A stretch of DNA of 64,000 nucleotides. Source: Carettochelys insculpta (lineage: Eukaryota > Chordata > Testudines > Carettochelyidae). The stretch covers positions 18,276,001 through 18,340,000 of the forward strand of contig NC_134152.1 in NCBI RefSeq assembly GCF_033958435.1. Reading direction: 5' to 3'. Of this stretch, positions 31,215 through 43,356 are shown piece by piece. The number at the start of each line of letters is the position of its first letter. The stretch's first letter is position 1. The position numbers and the translations under genes are program-made. The notes beneath the pieces are model-generated. The model was not told the DNA's origin. It was given only the letters and a program-made list of their open reading frames with translations, and searched no databases.

Positions 31215-33139
31215 CTGGAAAAAAGGAACTCCATCTGTTATGACCAGGCAAACGCTCTACGCTCTACACTGTAGAGTCTACAGGGCTGTACATATAAAAC
31301 CCAGGGGGTGCGGGGGAGGGCGGCTCAACCTATAACCACTGGTGGGATGCAGGCTGGAAAATTATAAGTGAAATAATTTACTCACACTTTCAATTATAAA
31401 AATGCAGAACATTAGAAAAGGCACATGAAGGTATAAACTGTAATCTGTATGTGTCCCAAACAATGCACTTGGAGAAAAGATCATACTTCCTTTATATTAT
31501 TTTTATTCTTTTTTTCAGTGTTCCAAATAGACAGCGTAAGTACATGCCCAAGATAACGTTTGTTTTTTCCATTTCCTTTTGTTATTAAAGCTATTTAAAG
31601 TTTTCAGCTATATAGCACTTTTCATACAGAAGCAATAAAAAAGATTTACACACTATACATATAGACAACTCTAGCATAATATATCTGCATATGGTATGGC
31701 TTTTACTTCTTGTGTGACAGCTAACTGATACACAATATGCTGCTTCACTCAGGAAAGGAGAAACATTCTGGCCAGAGGAGCCAGGACAAAACTGTTATCT
31801 TACAAAGTATTCAGAGTTATTGAAAGGTTATTTTGACCGCAAAATTGGTCTTTGTAAAAATACAGTTTACCAAAAATTCTCAGCTCAGTCAGTTCCATGC
31901 ACTTTTAATGCCAATAAAATTTTGCTTGCTTCTAAATCAGAGACTGCTAAAGACTGGAAAGGAACTTGATCATTTAGCACAGTCTGCTGCAATGAAACAA
32001 AAGAGTAAGGGTTATGTTGATTAGACTATCCCTTTCACGTGTTTGGTTAGCCTGTTAAAATCCTACAATGATGGAGATTCCACTACCTTCCTAGGTAATG
32101 TGGTACAGCGCATAACTACCCTTATAGTTAGGAAGATTTTCCCAATGTCTAATCTAAAACTCCCGTGAGGCAATTTAAGACTTTTCCTTCTTGTCTAGGC
32201 CTGAGTGGGCAAGAATAACACTTTTTCGTGCTCTTCTTTATAATAACCTTTTACGTACTTGAAGACTTCCCCATCAGTCTTCTCTTCTCCAGACTTAAGA
32301 AACCCAATTTTTTCAATCTTTCCTTTTAAGTCATGTTTTCTAGACCTTCAATCATTTTTATTTCTCTCCTCTGGACTTTTCAATTTGTTCAGTCTTTTCC
32401 CAAGTGTAGTGTCCAGAACTGAACACAATACTCCAGTTGAGGCCTTATCAGTGCTGAGTAGAGGAAGAATTAGTTCTCATGTCTTGCTTACAACCCTCCT
32501 GCTAGTATATCCTAGAAAAATGTTTTCTTCCCCAACAGTATTATACTGAGGACTCACTTATTTTGTGATCCACTATAACCTCCCCACTCCCCCTCAATCT
32601 TTTTCTACATTACTTCTTCTGAGACTGTCATTTCCCACTTTGTACATTAGATTATTCCTTCCTAAGTACAGTACTTTGTATTTGTCCTCACTGAAGTTTA
32701 TGCTGTTAACGTCACACCACTCTTCCAGTTTGGTAAGACCATTTTGAATTCTAGTGAAGAACTCCAGAGCATCTGCATCCCTTCCCAACTTGGTATCAAC
32801 CACAAATTTTCTAAGTGTACACCTCATGCCCTTTTTCAAATTTTGTATGAAGTCACTGAACAGAATTGCACCCAGGAAAGATCAGTGCGAGACCCCCTTT
32901 CAATGCACCCTTCTAGCTTGACAGCAAATCCCTGATAACTCCTGAGTAGACAACAGTTGTACATAGCTTACAGAAACATTACAGCTTTTCGCTTGGTGAG
33001 TTGCACAATAGGAATACAAAACCACCAAGCAGATGATAACTGCATTAATTGCAATTTTTCTTACATGTAAAGGAGCTAAATGACAAAAACAAATTTTAAG
33101 AAATTATACATGACACCCAGTGTGGAAAAGTAAAGTTAC
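31215..33139 (-). other. SNX29 intron between the two exons
   Basis: A 1.9-kb intron with GT at 33139-33138 and AG at 31216-31215 on the minus strand. It contains an old CR1 relic in the same orientation as the gene (about 32000-32940). The rest is AT-rich with nothing else recognised. Confidence 0.7.
32000..32940 (-). mobile_element. Old CR1 LINE 3' region
   Basis: The minus-strand frames contain 'TKLEEWCDVNSINFSEDKYK' and then '[11 protein letters not shown]' and 'VFKYVKGYYKEE', the conserved C-terminal region of CR1 ORF2 downstream of the RT. Many stops and small indels show it is ancient. The 3' end is near 32000; no clean terminal octamer repeats were seen. Confidence 0.7.
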
Positions 33140-33203
33140 CTATTCTGTTCTTCAAGCTCATCCTTTCTGTTCATCATTGCTACAATAGCTTGCCGAAGTT
33201 CAT
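33140..33203 (-). CDS. SNX29: SNX29 coding exon (coiled coil), upstream of the pair
   Basis: A 64-bp exon on the minus strand. The acceptor is 'CCCTTCTCAG|ATGAAC' and the donor 'GAATAG|GTAACT'. It encodes '(x)ELRQAIVAMMNRKDELEEQN' plus two bases of the next Arg codon, which is completed by the first base of the 31086..31214 exon. The first codon needs one base from the preceding exon. The sequence matches, from memory, the start of the SNX29 coiled coil, with only conservative differences. The exon before it was not found in the window, so the upstream intron probably covers most of the remaining 30 kb. Confidence 0.8.
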
Positions 33204-34100
33204 CTGAGAAGGGAAGAAATTTAAATGAATTATGTATTGTTTTATTTCAGACCAATTCAGCAAAGCCCTTAACCATGTATTTAAGTTCCATGAACCTCTT
33301 TTAAGAAGTGATATAAATTGACACCCGCAATATGCAACAATATATACCTTGGTTAAGATTGTGAATCAGCCTGCATAAGGCAGTAATTCTAATTTTAACA
33401 GTGGAATCTACTTCACTGCAGCTGCTGTGTTCTGACATCACTGCCACGTAGTACACCTTAAAATAAGTTCATATTTTCAACATATGTACACGAACAAGCC
33501 AAACTGTCATAGCTTACTATCTTTGCTTCAATCAAATCTTCAGCTAAACTTTCTGACCAAGGAAATCTCTCTTGACAAGATAGCTCCTGTTTCCCTCGTA
33601 TGAGGGAGATTTAAGGGCGCAATGAATTGCCAGAAATAAACAATCAAGAGTCTTCATTCTCTTGTTAACCAAAAATAAAAAATAAAAAAAAATTAGTTAG
33701 TAGAGATTAAGTCCCATTTAAATCCAGCTTTATTCGTTTCACATCTCAGTCTCTGCCTTCTGGATGAGACTGCTGTATTTTTTAATACAATCCAATGACA
33801 TCCTATCAAGCTTTTAAGATGGAATTTTACACTGCTATGCAGAATTTCTGAACTACATGCAATACATTCCTCCACAGCCTAACAGAACTGAGAAATGGTA
33901 GATTTCAAGACCAGTCAAATCGTTATTCTAGATATTCCATATTACACAAAAAAATTTATAAATGGACACAGAAAATGGCCATCGCACTAATGGCTCTGAA
34001 TTTTTACATAATGAAAACATCAGATTCAGAGTGAGAACTCAGTTATCAGTAACAAACTTGGGAGAAGAAGATAGGGTGGGATGCCCTTCTGAGTTAACCG
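33204..34100. other. Intronic sequence, nothing assigned
   Basis: Sequence upstream (minus strand) of the SNX29 exon. No further exon or recognisable repeat was found. Confidence 0.5.
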
Positions 34101-34109
34101 CTGGCAAAA

Positions 34110-34646
34110 ATTTCCAGAAGTATCTGAAGATAGGTCCACACTGCAAATGTAAGACCAGGTTTAGTGGGACTCAAGTCAGTTCCCCCAGGATTTGAGAACC
34201 CAGAGCATGAACATCTACATTGACTGCTAATGCTAGGTAAAGGGTTTTTAAACCTGTCCCTAAACCCAGGGTTCTGTCATCCACACTACAGTATAGGGTC
34301 CACCTCCTAAAACTGGAACTCTCTGATCTAGCAAAGTCCATGATCCAGAAGCACCACAGATGCTCCCGGACCAGACAGCCCAGGAGCTAATGGGCAGCAG
34401 GGCCAGCTGGAGTCAGGGGCCTCAACAGCCCAGCAGGGGACAGTGCAGACCAAGGCCGAGGCCTGCAGCAATCCCACCAGCACAAGGATGGGGATGGGAA
34501 CAGAGTTCCCCCTCCTCCACTCCTCTCTGCCCTGCAGTGGCTAGAGTCCCCGAGGCAGCCCCAGAAGAGCTTCCCCTGAATTCTCTTGTTTGGGACAGAT
34601 CAGATCCTGACCATTCCAGATGAGAGAGGTGCAACCTGTATATTCA
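34110..34646. repeat. Two DNA-transposon-like relics
   Basis: The first (about 34125-34300) begins 'aggtccacactgcaaatg' and ends 'tcatccacactacagtatag', a MITE-like arrangement. The second (about 34311-34646) begins 'aactggaactctctgatc' and ends with 'gatgagagaggtgcaacc', an imperfect inverted pair around a GC-rich middle. Neither has a clean duplication, and the family is uncertain. Confidence 0.3.
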
Positions 34647-35099
34647 CCCACATCCAACACCTGTACCCCAGAGGCCTTCCTAGAGGCCTCCTGAAATCTG
34701 GCTGCTCTAACCCTTTCTTTGTGATGTAATGTGGGAAAACTTCACTATGCAGGCCATATTATTATAGGACGTTTGAACAGCCCACCAACACATTCTACCG
34801 AATGGTTATTGTGCTCTGCATGGTCCCAGCAACTGGCAACAGTAAAGTGGAGGACATTTAAAGAATTTTTCTTGCTTGAGCTCTCACTCCTGTTCCAGAG
34901 CATGGCTGCTGATGCACAATTTGGCAGCATTTTCCAACATACCAAAGGCACACAACAGTGTTAATGATGGAGCAGTAAGACAATAACACAGACATGACAG
35001 ACTCAAACTAATGCTGATCAGGACACTGAGTATAGCCACTAATGACTCCTATACAAGCTGGCTCTTCTGGAGCAGGACTACCAGCACAGACTGTTGGAA

Positions 35100-35645
35100 C
35101 ATATCATCATGCAGATCTGGATTACCAGCTCATTTCTGGAGCTTTGAGAGCAACTTACCTTGACCATCCAGTGTAAAGACATGCAAGAAGGTAGCCATGT
35201 CAGCCCTGAAGCGGTTACTATAATCATCTAGAAGACTGTTACAGATCTGTGGCTAACCAGGTTAGTGCTGGAAAGTCAACTTTGGCTAAAGTGGTGGGAG
35301 GGGGTTTTTTCAAGAATCAGGCATGTGATTTATCCCAAAGTGGTGGGCATGAGAGATTTGCCTGAAGTAACAGAGGACTTGGAGAGAATGAAGTTTCCAG
35401 ACTGCATCAATTCCATTGATAGGACCTACTTGCCCACACTTTGCTCTCTTCAAGAGGCACATGAGTACATAAACCCTGAAGGAAACTACTCCACAGTTAT
35501 GCAGGCCCTCATGAACCACAGAAGCACATTTATGAATATCAGTGTTGGCTGCACTGGAAAAGTTCATGTTGCCAGGGTTTTCATGGATAGGCTAGAACTC
35601 TACTCACACAACATGCCATTGCCATATTCCCTTTTGTCTTAGCTT
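35100..35645 (+). pseudogene. Ancient PIF/Harbinger transposase relic
   Basis: The open part at 35265-35642 reads 'FPDCINSIDRTYLPTLC', then 'YINPEGNYSTVMQALMNH' and 'GCTGKVHVARVF'. This aligns block by block with 'FPNCFGALDGTHIPICAP', 'YLNRKGYHSVVLQALVDS' and 'GWPGSTHGARVF' of the Harbinger transposase at 18837..20137. The first catalytic Asp is kept (SIDRT), while the second Asp and Glu regions are lost after the stop at 35640-35642. Divergence from the other Harbinger is large, so this is a different, much older family. Confidence 0.7.
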
Positions 35646-38240
35646 ATAAAACTTTACCTTGATGTCAGATTCTCTGGCAAAAGAAGGTTTAAAGTCTTAG
35701 CAAGTGTACAATAGCAGCTGAATGTGCGTTTGCAGATTGAAATCAGGCTGGTGATGTTCACAGAACCATTTAAATTCCAGTGTCGTCATTGGTGTCTGCG
35801 TTATTGTGGCTTACTGTGCTATTCACAATCTTTGTGAAAAGCAGAGGTGAGCCATTTTCCCCTGAATGGACTGTGACAGGGAGGAGCTACTGAATCAGTA
35901 CACTCAGGCAGAAAGTCTGTTTACCACAGCCGGAGCTGAATGTACCCAGGCAACAGAATTCAGCGATGCTTTGTGCTTCTTTATTCTGGACTTGCACGGA
36001 CCAATGGAAGAGGGGAAATATCTTAATAAATGTGCTTGAAGGGGACGGAGACATTGATGACTGAGTTGGGGGAGGTCATTGCTATGCATTGTACTTTTGA
36101 ATGACAGGTCCACCCATGAAATGGGCGCCTGTGTGAAGAAACACTGGGAACTCAAGAATGGATTGATGTAAATAGCTGTAATGATACACGGATTTTTGCG
36201 TACTATCCCCCAATTGTCCCTACTGAGGAGTTCACCTTTATTATCTGAAATACACATTATATGATGTGTTGCAGTGATGGCAATAAACTTTCTTTATCAA
36301 ATAAATTTTTGTTTTGTTGTACACATTTATTGAAAAAGTACAATATAAAATGGTTGTCTGGCAAGTCAACTGATACTAGCATTCTGAAGTACCAGCAACA
36401 CCAAAAGCTTTAAAAGTAAATCGAGAACGCAGAACATAAAGAAGTGCAAAAAGTTGAACTATATATGAGACAATTGTGTCCCAACTATTGAGTATCCTCT
36501 GATTCCCTTTCTCCTTTCCTTTCCTTCCATGTTTGCATTACATTTTGCACCATGCTAGGGGAGTGCAGGCATCCACTGGGAAAAGGTTTAACACTGAGCA
36601 CTCCTTGGGTAACATATGACCCATTCAGCTATTCAAAGTGCCCATATGCATGGAACACCCAGCCATGGAGTTTGTTCAGGTAGCTCCTGGAATGCTGGCC
36701 AAAATACCACAGAGGGGATGCAGTACAGCAGGAGCCTGCATTCTTGCAGCCGTTAGAAATAGCGGCCACTCAAACAGGTTTCTTAGTTGTGCTCTATCTT
36801 CCTCCCTTAACCACCCTTCCACTTTAGGAAACGAGTACCAACTCCTATGCCACTATCGTCTCCTCAAGTGGCAAAGCAAGACTGAGCCCATATCTCTCGC
36901 CTTGCCTTTGGCAGTCAACTTGCTTGTTGGCCCTTTCCAGAAGTTCAAATATGAGTTCTCCATGAAAACATTTCCTCTTGGAATGAGCTACAAAGGTATG
37001 GGTAAGCTGGACTTCAGCATCCTGGGCAAGCTACCAAACCACTGCACCCTGGAGAGGTCGGGGGCCTGAACAGAACACAACATAGATTATTGTCTCAAAT
37101 AGCTTGGTGCAGGAAAACAGAAAAATATACTTTTTGGAATTTCAAGGACATAAAATGTTACTATTTAAATTAAACTTGAATATACAGCAAGAGGGCTGCC
37201 GCACACCACAGAACCTCCTTGTACATAGCTGGGTTAACTACCAGGAAAAGTGCTGAGAGACTGGCAAGTTAAAAACAACTTTTTTCTCTCACCCCCACAC
37301 CCAAAAAATGGAGTTTGCGAGGAAGTCAGTGAAAGTGCCATGCCATTTTAAGCCTTCTCCAAAACACACGATGTCTAAATGATAGAGAATGGAATAGCTG
37401 TTAAGGTGCCCAACTGGCAAAAAGTGTTATTCCAAGCTGCTGGTGGGAAAGCAGAATATATGGAATGAACACGTATTAAGCAATTTATTAACTGAACAGC
37501 ATATCTACAAGTAAAACAGGCAGGTGAGCCACCAAGGTGGCAGTGAAAAAAAACCATCTTCCCTGAAATATGACTACATATCTAGGGATTCTACTCTGGG
37601 AAAAATTTGCAACCGTCAGCCTCTGAGATTGGCTTTAGAATTAATGACTCCATCAAACAGGATGCTGTATGAGCATTCACTCGGCTTAGTACTTCTCCAT
37701 GCATTTCAACAGACTTTTAAGGACTGCAAGAAACACAGAACTCAACCAGGATCCCTCCTCTCTCCCCTACCCCTGGAAAATTTCTGTGAATTCAAACCCC
37801 CAGCAGCCGACGGAACTAATGATTTCATCACCCATGGAATGAAGGAAGTACATTAACAGAAATGTACTACAGTCAAAAATGGACTTCCCCCATTCCACCC
37901 CATACTGTGCATTCTTTTCAAGTGGCTCGTGACAGGACTGAATTAGTGCCAAGCAGAGTACACAAAGGGAACTTCATAAGTTTCCTGTCTGAATGCTTCT
38001 CAATGTGCTAGCACAAATATGTACCTTTCTTTTCTTTAACATGCTTTTATTGGTTTTGTTACCCAATTTCCCTTTTGAATTCCAACTGGTGGAGATGGGA
38101 GCAGAGGGACACCAAGGTGTTGACATGCAGTCTGCCATCAGCAGATATGCACTGAGGCCTCCATGGACTTATACCACCCGCCCTGCTTACTGAACAAAAA
38201 TCACTCCCGTTCTTTAACAAACACAAAAATAAAGCCAGAA
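35646..38240. other. Intronic sequence, possibly the remainder of the old Harbinger
   Basis: No intact frame. A polyadenylation-like 'ggcaataaactttc' at about 36280 follows the transposase relic and may mark its transcript end. Another part of the same element may lie in 36340-37080, but no Myb-like motif was readable. Confidence 0.3.
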
Positions 38241-38299
38241 ACTTACCAGGGTCCAGGACAGCTTCTCCCTCTTCCACTTCTGCTGTCAGATTTGTGGAT

Positions 38300-38301
<2 letters not shown>

Positions 38302-38346
<45 letters not shown>
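38302..38346 (+). repeat. (CT)22 microsatellite
   Basis: A perfect CT dinucleotide tract of 45 bp, followed by a short GT run and then G7. On the minus strand it reads as (GA)n and, translated, as Glu-Arg repeats; this is compositional. Confidence 0.95.
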
Positions 38347-38349
<3 letters not shown>

Positions 38350-38630
38350 TGTGTGGGGGGGAGGCACAGGGAGGCAGTATAACAAGTACAGCCCCAGGAT
38401 GTAGGGCTGCAAAAAGCTTCCCCTAGCACCTTTTCATTGGGTGGGACACTTCAGTTGCCTCATTGAGCAGCTCCTGTTGGTTCCCATTGATTTCCTTGCT
38501 GGCTTTGGGGCCAGCAGGGTGCCATCCTAGCTGAGTAGGTCATCATGCACCACTGCTGGCTCACTGCTCAACACAAATCACGAACAATCAGTCAAACTCA
38601 AAACCAGGCTCAATGTTGGCAAGATGCCAG

Positions 38631-38823
38631 TAGTGTTTCCTGTAAGCTGGATGCTTGTGCAAACACTCAGGAGAAATTCAAATGCTGCCCAGCTGACCAG
38701 CAGAGTACCCAGAGCATGCACAGTTAGGTTTTTGTTTTTATTGGCGATACACATGCAGATGCTTTGGTACACATAAAAAAAAATTATACTGCACGTGAAT
38801 TGAAAAGATTAAAGGGAACATTG
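38631..38823. mobile_element. Short hAT-type element with 8-bp duplication
   Basis: The left end 'TAGTGTTTCCTGTAAGC' and the right end, inverted, 'CAATGTTCCCTTTAATC' form an imperfect terminal inverted repeat. Flanks gatgccag (38623-38630) and gatgccaa (38824-38831) are an 8-bp duplication with one mismatch. It is 193 bp long and has no coding capacity. Confidence 0.75.
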
Positions 38824-39176
38824 GATGCCAAGGTTGTGGTCACTGGTTTTCTAGTATTCTGTCTTGCCTTGAATTCCATATGCTGGTCACTGGTCCAAAA
38901 AATTTTCAAACACTACCAGCTTCTACGTTATTTATTAGTAAGTGTGGTCATTCCTGCTACTGTTATTAAAGTCAGCTGTTTTGCATACCTCACACCAAAA
39001 TCTGGCTGTTCTCCCAGAACGCACTTTGTAAAGAACTTCTGCTAGTCGGTATCTGTTGCAGATGCCATTGAGCCTCCTAACGTGAGTTTTGCAGCTTGGC
39101 ATTCAGAATAAAATGGAAGGTGTAAATGCAAGTTGCTGTATTAAAACAAGTTGGGTGCTTCCATTTCCCTGGAACT

Positions 39177-39581
39177 TGTCACAGAAAAGTTCGGTCTGGG
39201 CAGCTTTTAGCTATCTCCAAATAGCAGCCATTATATAAGAGCGGGCAAGTCACATATACAGCACCTTAAACTTCTGAACTACAACCCCCAGTACTCACAG
39301 AAGTGGCTGAAACTAGCCCTTAACCAGTTTTTTCCTGTGCTTGCTTTTGCTTATGTAGAGAAACGTTGTTACGAGAACTTGCAGTAAACACCAATGAGAT
39401 GTTAGCTTGGCTGTAGTTTATCTTGATGTTTGTACAAAAAGACCTTAAGCTCTGTATCCAGGCAGAGTCTTTGTACCAAGGTACTTGGCTCTCCTTTCTT
39501 TCTGCAGAAATAAAGTAATCTTCCTTATTCCTGTCTAGTTGTTATTGGCTCTCAGCTAGGCAGACCGAATTTTCGGTAACA
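39177..39581 (+). repeat. Solo LTR of a gammaretrovirus-like endogenous retrovirus
   Basis: This 405-bp unit starts TGTCAC and ends GTAACA, flanked by AACT on both sides (39173-39176 and 39582-39585). TG...CA ends with a 4-bp duplication are typical of gammaretrovirus-class LTRs. A TATA-like 'ttatataaga' lies at 39231-39240 and AATAAA at 39509-39514. No internal retroviral genes are present, so this is a solo LTR left by recombination. It is old enough to show imperfect end repeats. Confidence 0.75.
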
Positions 39582-39639
39582 AACTGAATGTCAATTCTTG
39601 GGGAAAAGTCACAGCACTGGGAGACTCCAAGGACTAGAG

Positions 39640-39825
39640 TCCAGAGGGGGTCTGTGTAACCCACACCCCTATGTGTGGTTAACTGTCCCATGTAGTGGTA
39701 CCTAGACCACTTCACAGAGAAAGACTAAGCATCCTCTACAGCCTAAGCTTAGAGGCAGCTGGTCTTTAGCTCAAGCTGCAGTGGTGCCTGCGTTAAGCTG
39801 CAGAGGTCCCAGGTTCTAGTAAGCC
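39640..39825 (+). repeat. Possible tRNA-derived SINE
   Basis: The segment 'tagctcaagctgcagtgg' followed 35-40 bp later by 'ccaggttctagt' resembles the A and B boxes of a tRNA-type Pol III promoter. No tail repeat or flanking duplication was found. Assignment is tentative. Confidence 0.25.
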
Positions 39826-40394
39826 TGAGGACAGTTACATCTGCTTTACACTGCAGAAGGACAAGGCACAAACCTCATGGCCCATCTTTACTCGGGCCCA
39901 AAACCTCCATCCTCTCCAACTGCCCACCGCTGCCAGGCTCTCTGGCTGCGCACCGCACCACACGGCTATCCCTGCACCACATGGATGCCAGGCTCTACGG
40001 CTGCCCCACACATCATGCAGCTGCTGGGTCAAAAAAATAATGAATCAAAATAATATTATTGACATGAAGCATTTCAACGATACCAAAACACAACTTTTCA
40101 ATAGCTCCAAACTGAAACGTCGCAGATTTTTATTTCTGCATTTTACGTTTCTCAGGACTGGCTCACTAGACTTGTAACGGCATGTGCCAGGGACAGGCTG
40201 TGGAAAAGTGGCACAAAAATGCATTTGACAGTTTGTTTTCAATGTGAGGACAATGCATTCTGGGATGATGACATCAGACACCCGCAACCCCTTCCGGTGC
40301 CGCCTTCTCCCATCACACATTCATTCAGAAACTCAGAATGCAACAGGGCTGCAGGAACTGTGGGATAGGTACCAAAATGCATGACTGACAGTCC

Positions 40395-40760
40395 AACTTA
40401 GCAAAGGTATTGGGGACACACTATGTTGACTTTCTAAATGTGTGGACGCTCACCATCGACTTTATAAAATCTAGTAGTATAAAGTCAACTTTAAAATTTT
40501 TACTGTATTTCCTGTATTATTTTATTAGTGCAGACAGAGCCTTAGAGTTTAAGCTTGAATCTGAGCCTAGGCTTCCAGTGCAAAGTAGATGTACCCTAAG
40601 GGCATGTCTATACTGCAAGTAAAAACCTGTGTCTGACCTCTGACTGACTGACTTAGGCTAAGGGGTATTTAACTGTCATGTAAACATTCAGGCTTGGGCT
40701 GGAGAATTGGCTCTGGGATCCATCCATCTTGCAGGTCCCAAAATTAAACAGCCCTTTTGT
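40395..40760. repeat. MITE-like relics
   Basis: Words such as 'ggggacacactatgttgac', 'cgactttataaaatc'/'tataaagtcaac' and 'gggcatgtctatactgcaag' (about 40600) fit degraded Harbinger-type MITEs, probably two abutting. Boundaries are not resolved. Confidence 0.35.
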
Positions 40761-43348
40761 CAAGTCAGTTGCCATAGGTATAAGTTGCAGTTTAAACATA
40801 CCTTAAGCTTAAGTGATTTAGGAAGTTACATTTTATTTTCAGTGACTTATGCACTTCAGTTATTTACCCATCTAGAAAGTGAAAACATCTGCTGAAAACT
40901 CAAAGCTAAACTGATAAGAAAATCACAACAGATGTGTCTCAATTCATTAAAACATGAGACAAGATAGAAAACAAATATTTTGAATGTTTTAAAGAAAAGG
41001 AATTATTCTACACATACAAAAATAGACATAACCAACTGTAGTCCAGCTTTTTTATCTTACTGGGAACTAAGAAGCTGGATATAAAGTAATATTCTATTAT
41101 TAAAAGCTGCAGAGCAAAGCATACAGAAAGGGTTTACTTTTTAACAAAGTCAGATTCTGAAACCTTGACTAACATTGGATAGGACCACACTCAACAAGCG
41201 ATCATTCAATTACAAAACAGTGAAATCAGTGGGACCGAATGTGGAGAAGGGTTCTACCCACCATTAATAGAAATTTGTCCCTAACTTTTTGAACATTCAC
41301 ACAGAATCAACTCAACTCTTCCCTTTATGATTCAAGTGCAAGTCTATTTAAATATGAAAAATGGTAATAATTATTACTCAAACAAAAACCCAAAAGAAAT
41401 TACATGGATTACACCTCTTTCCAGGATGATTTGTTTTATTTTTAATTCAAAAGACACCACTGTAGAGCAAAAGTCAATTTCAGCAAGAACAAAGAATTAC
41501 TTTATTTTTTTCTAAATTCAAATACTATATTTGCAATTGAAGCATCAAACAATAAATCCTATCCTATCAACATGCAATGCACACCCCATCTGTATATTTT
41601 TAGCACCAGGTGATCCAGGCTCCAGTTTAAAAAAAATATGAAAGCAAAGTTTGCAGATTTTTTCCAAACTGATCTGCTGTAACAGGATAAATCTATCCTC
41701 TCTTTAGACAATCACTTTTGCTTTCTATCAAGTATCATACTTGAAAATATTACTAATCTGCAAAATCATACAAAATGTGCCTAAATCATAGATTGCACTC
41801 ACAGTAGTGCATATTGTTGAGATTACTTAACACTTTCCATTACAAGACAACAGTTCAGAAAAGCAAGAATTAAGTTTGTTTGTGAAATAAAAGGTTTTTT
41901 TCAGGCCCACTTGTGAGTATACATAATGAAACTATCCATAACTGCATGATTACACACTATTTTTTCCACGGGGAATATCTCATTTGGAGTATGCACCTGT
42001 TTATTCAAAAACACAGAAAGCAAGAGAGAGAAACTATTGTTTGGGGGAGGATGCAAGGAGGAGAGTATGTACTTAAATCATGCTCTCCTTAACACCCCAG
42101 CCCTCCCCCCATCCTCAAACATGGCTTTCTAAGACATAGGTTGGATTTTTCTTTTTTAAAATGCTTGGCCAACTTCAGGTCAGAATATCTATTAGCTACT
42201 ACTGTTAGGGGAGAGGAAGAAGAAGATTTACTACTTAGTTCTTAATACTCAAAATAGTATTTATTCTCATATATGCCTTTACGCTTACATTAGTTGTTTA
42301 GCAGCTTTAAGTCAACTGCACAGCACCTAATTTCTGCATATTATGCTTAATACAGTAACAGGAAATGTAGAAGCATTTATATATTTATGGATATATTGAA
42401 AACATGCATAATACATTATCTCCATAATCAATGATGCTAAAAAAGTTTGATTTAAAAGATCTTTGTCTAAATCAATATAATTCTGCAACGAGGCAGCTTC
42501 ATCTGCCTCCACCTGAATCTCAAACTGAAAACCCTGTCCTATGCAGTCTTCAGCTCTGCCTAGGGTAGCTTGTTTCAAATACTCTGAGCTTTGAAATAAT
42601 AATACAACATTTTAAGTGACAGACTAATTACCATATTTTAGTAATAAACCCCTTCTGGTGAACTACTAAAAACATGTAGAAAAAAAAGGAATAAGCTCTC
42701 AATTTTCTGTACTATTGACTTTTCTAATTCAGTTTAGGGGAAACTGTCATGTTACCAAGATGTAGTTCTGTTTTCACGCAGCTAAGGAAAAAACATGTCT
42801 GAGCACTACACACATTAGTTGCTGGTTAATCAGCTGGTTCCTAATCATTTAAAAAGGAGTGGAACAACCCTGCTAACTACAACTGCAACACCATTTTACA
42901 GTTTCATTGAAATATAAATTAGGATTTTTCTGATTGCTTTGTTTCTTCATGGTAAATATCAATGTAAATTTTCATATCATCAGCTTTGCTGAATAATTCA
43001 ACCTTAATGCCCCAAAGGAATGTTGACCTAAATAAACAAGGTGCAATTACCAGGCTGTAGGTGGACAGAAGGCATTTTATACTATTCTTGTTTTCACTAG
43101 TAGTGACTGTAGGCGCCCAGGAGGGATCAAGTCCCCACCATCACAGGCAGCATACAGATGTAAAGTAAAAAGACACAAGTGAGGCATCAAGGGACCCCAC
43201 AACCTTGGTTTATGACAAACCGTAAAAGTCGCACAAAGCAAACAGAAGGCAGAAGGAGAGGCAAAGGTACAGGACGGGTAAGGGTAACGAGGAAGTTTTG
43301 CACAGAGGGTAGTTGTCATAGCTCAGCATCTACCCAGATATGTCATCT
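40761..43348. other. Intronic sequence, nothing assigned
   Basis: AT-rich sequence without recognisable repeats. One minus-strand frame at 42327-42578 has an unusually protein-like composition, treated separately as a finding. No splice-flanked exon is convincing. Confidence 0.45.
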
Positions 43349-43356
43349 GTTTAGAA

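Noticed and set aside
38247..38301. Candidate extra SNX29 exon on the minus strand (frame 'PSTNLTAEVEEGEAVLDP') with a good donor CCTG|GTAAGT and a phase matching the 33140 exon.
   Set aside because: The only adjacent acceptor lies in a (GA)n tract with no pyrimidine run, and the residues do not resemble the SNX29 sequence I remember before this point. The phase match alone is weak evidence.
38059..38412. Long minus-strand frame with Glu-Arg repeats.
   Set aside because: It is produced by translation of the CT/GA microsatellite at 38302-38346.
39640..39825. A functional tRNA gene suggested by A/B-box-like words.
   Set aside because: No cloverleaf could be traced; at best it is a SINE-like relic.
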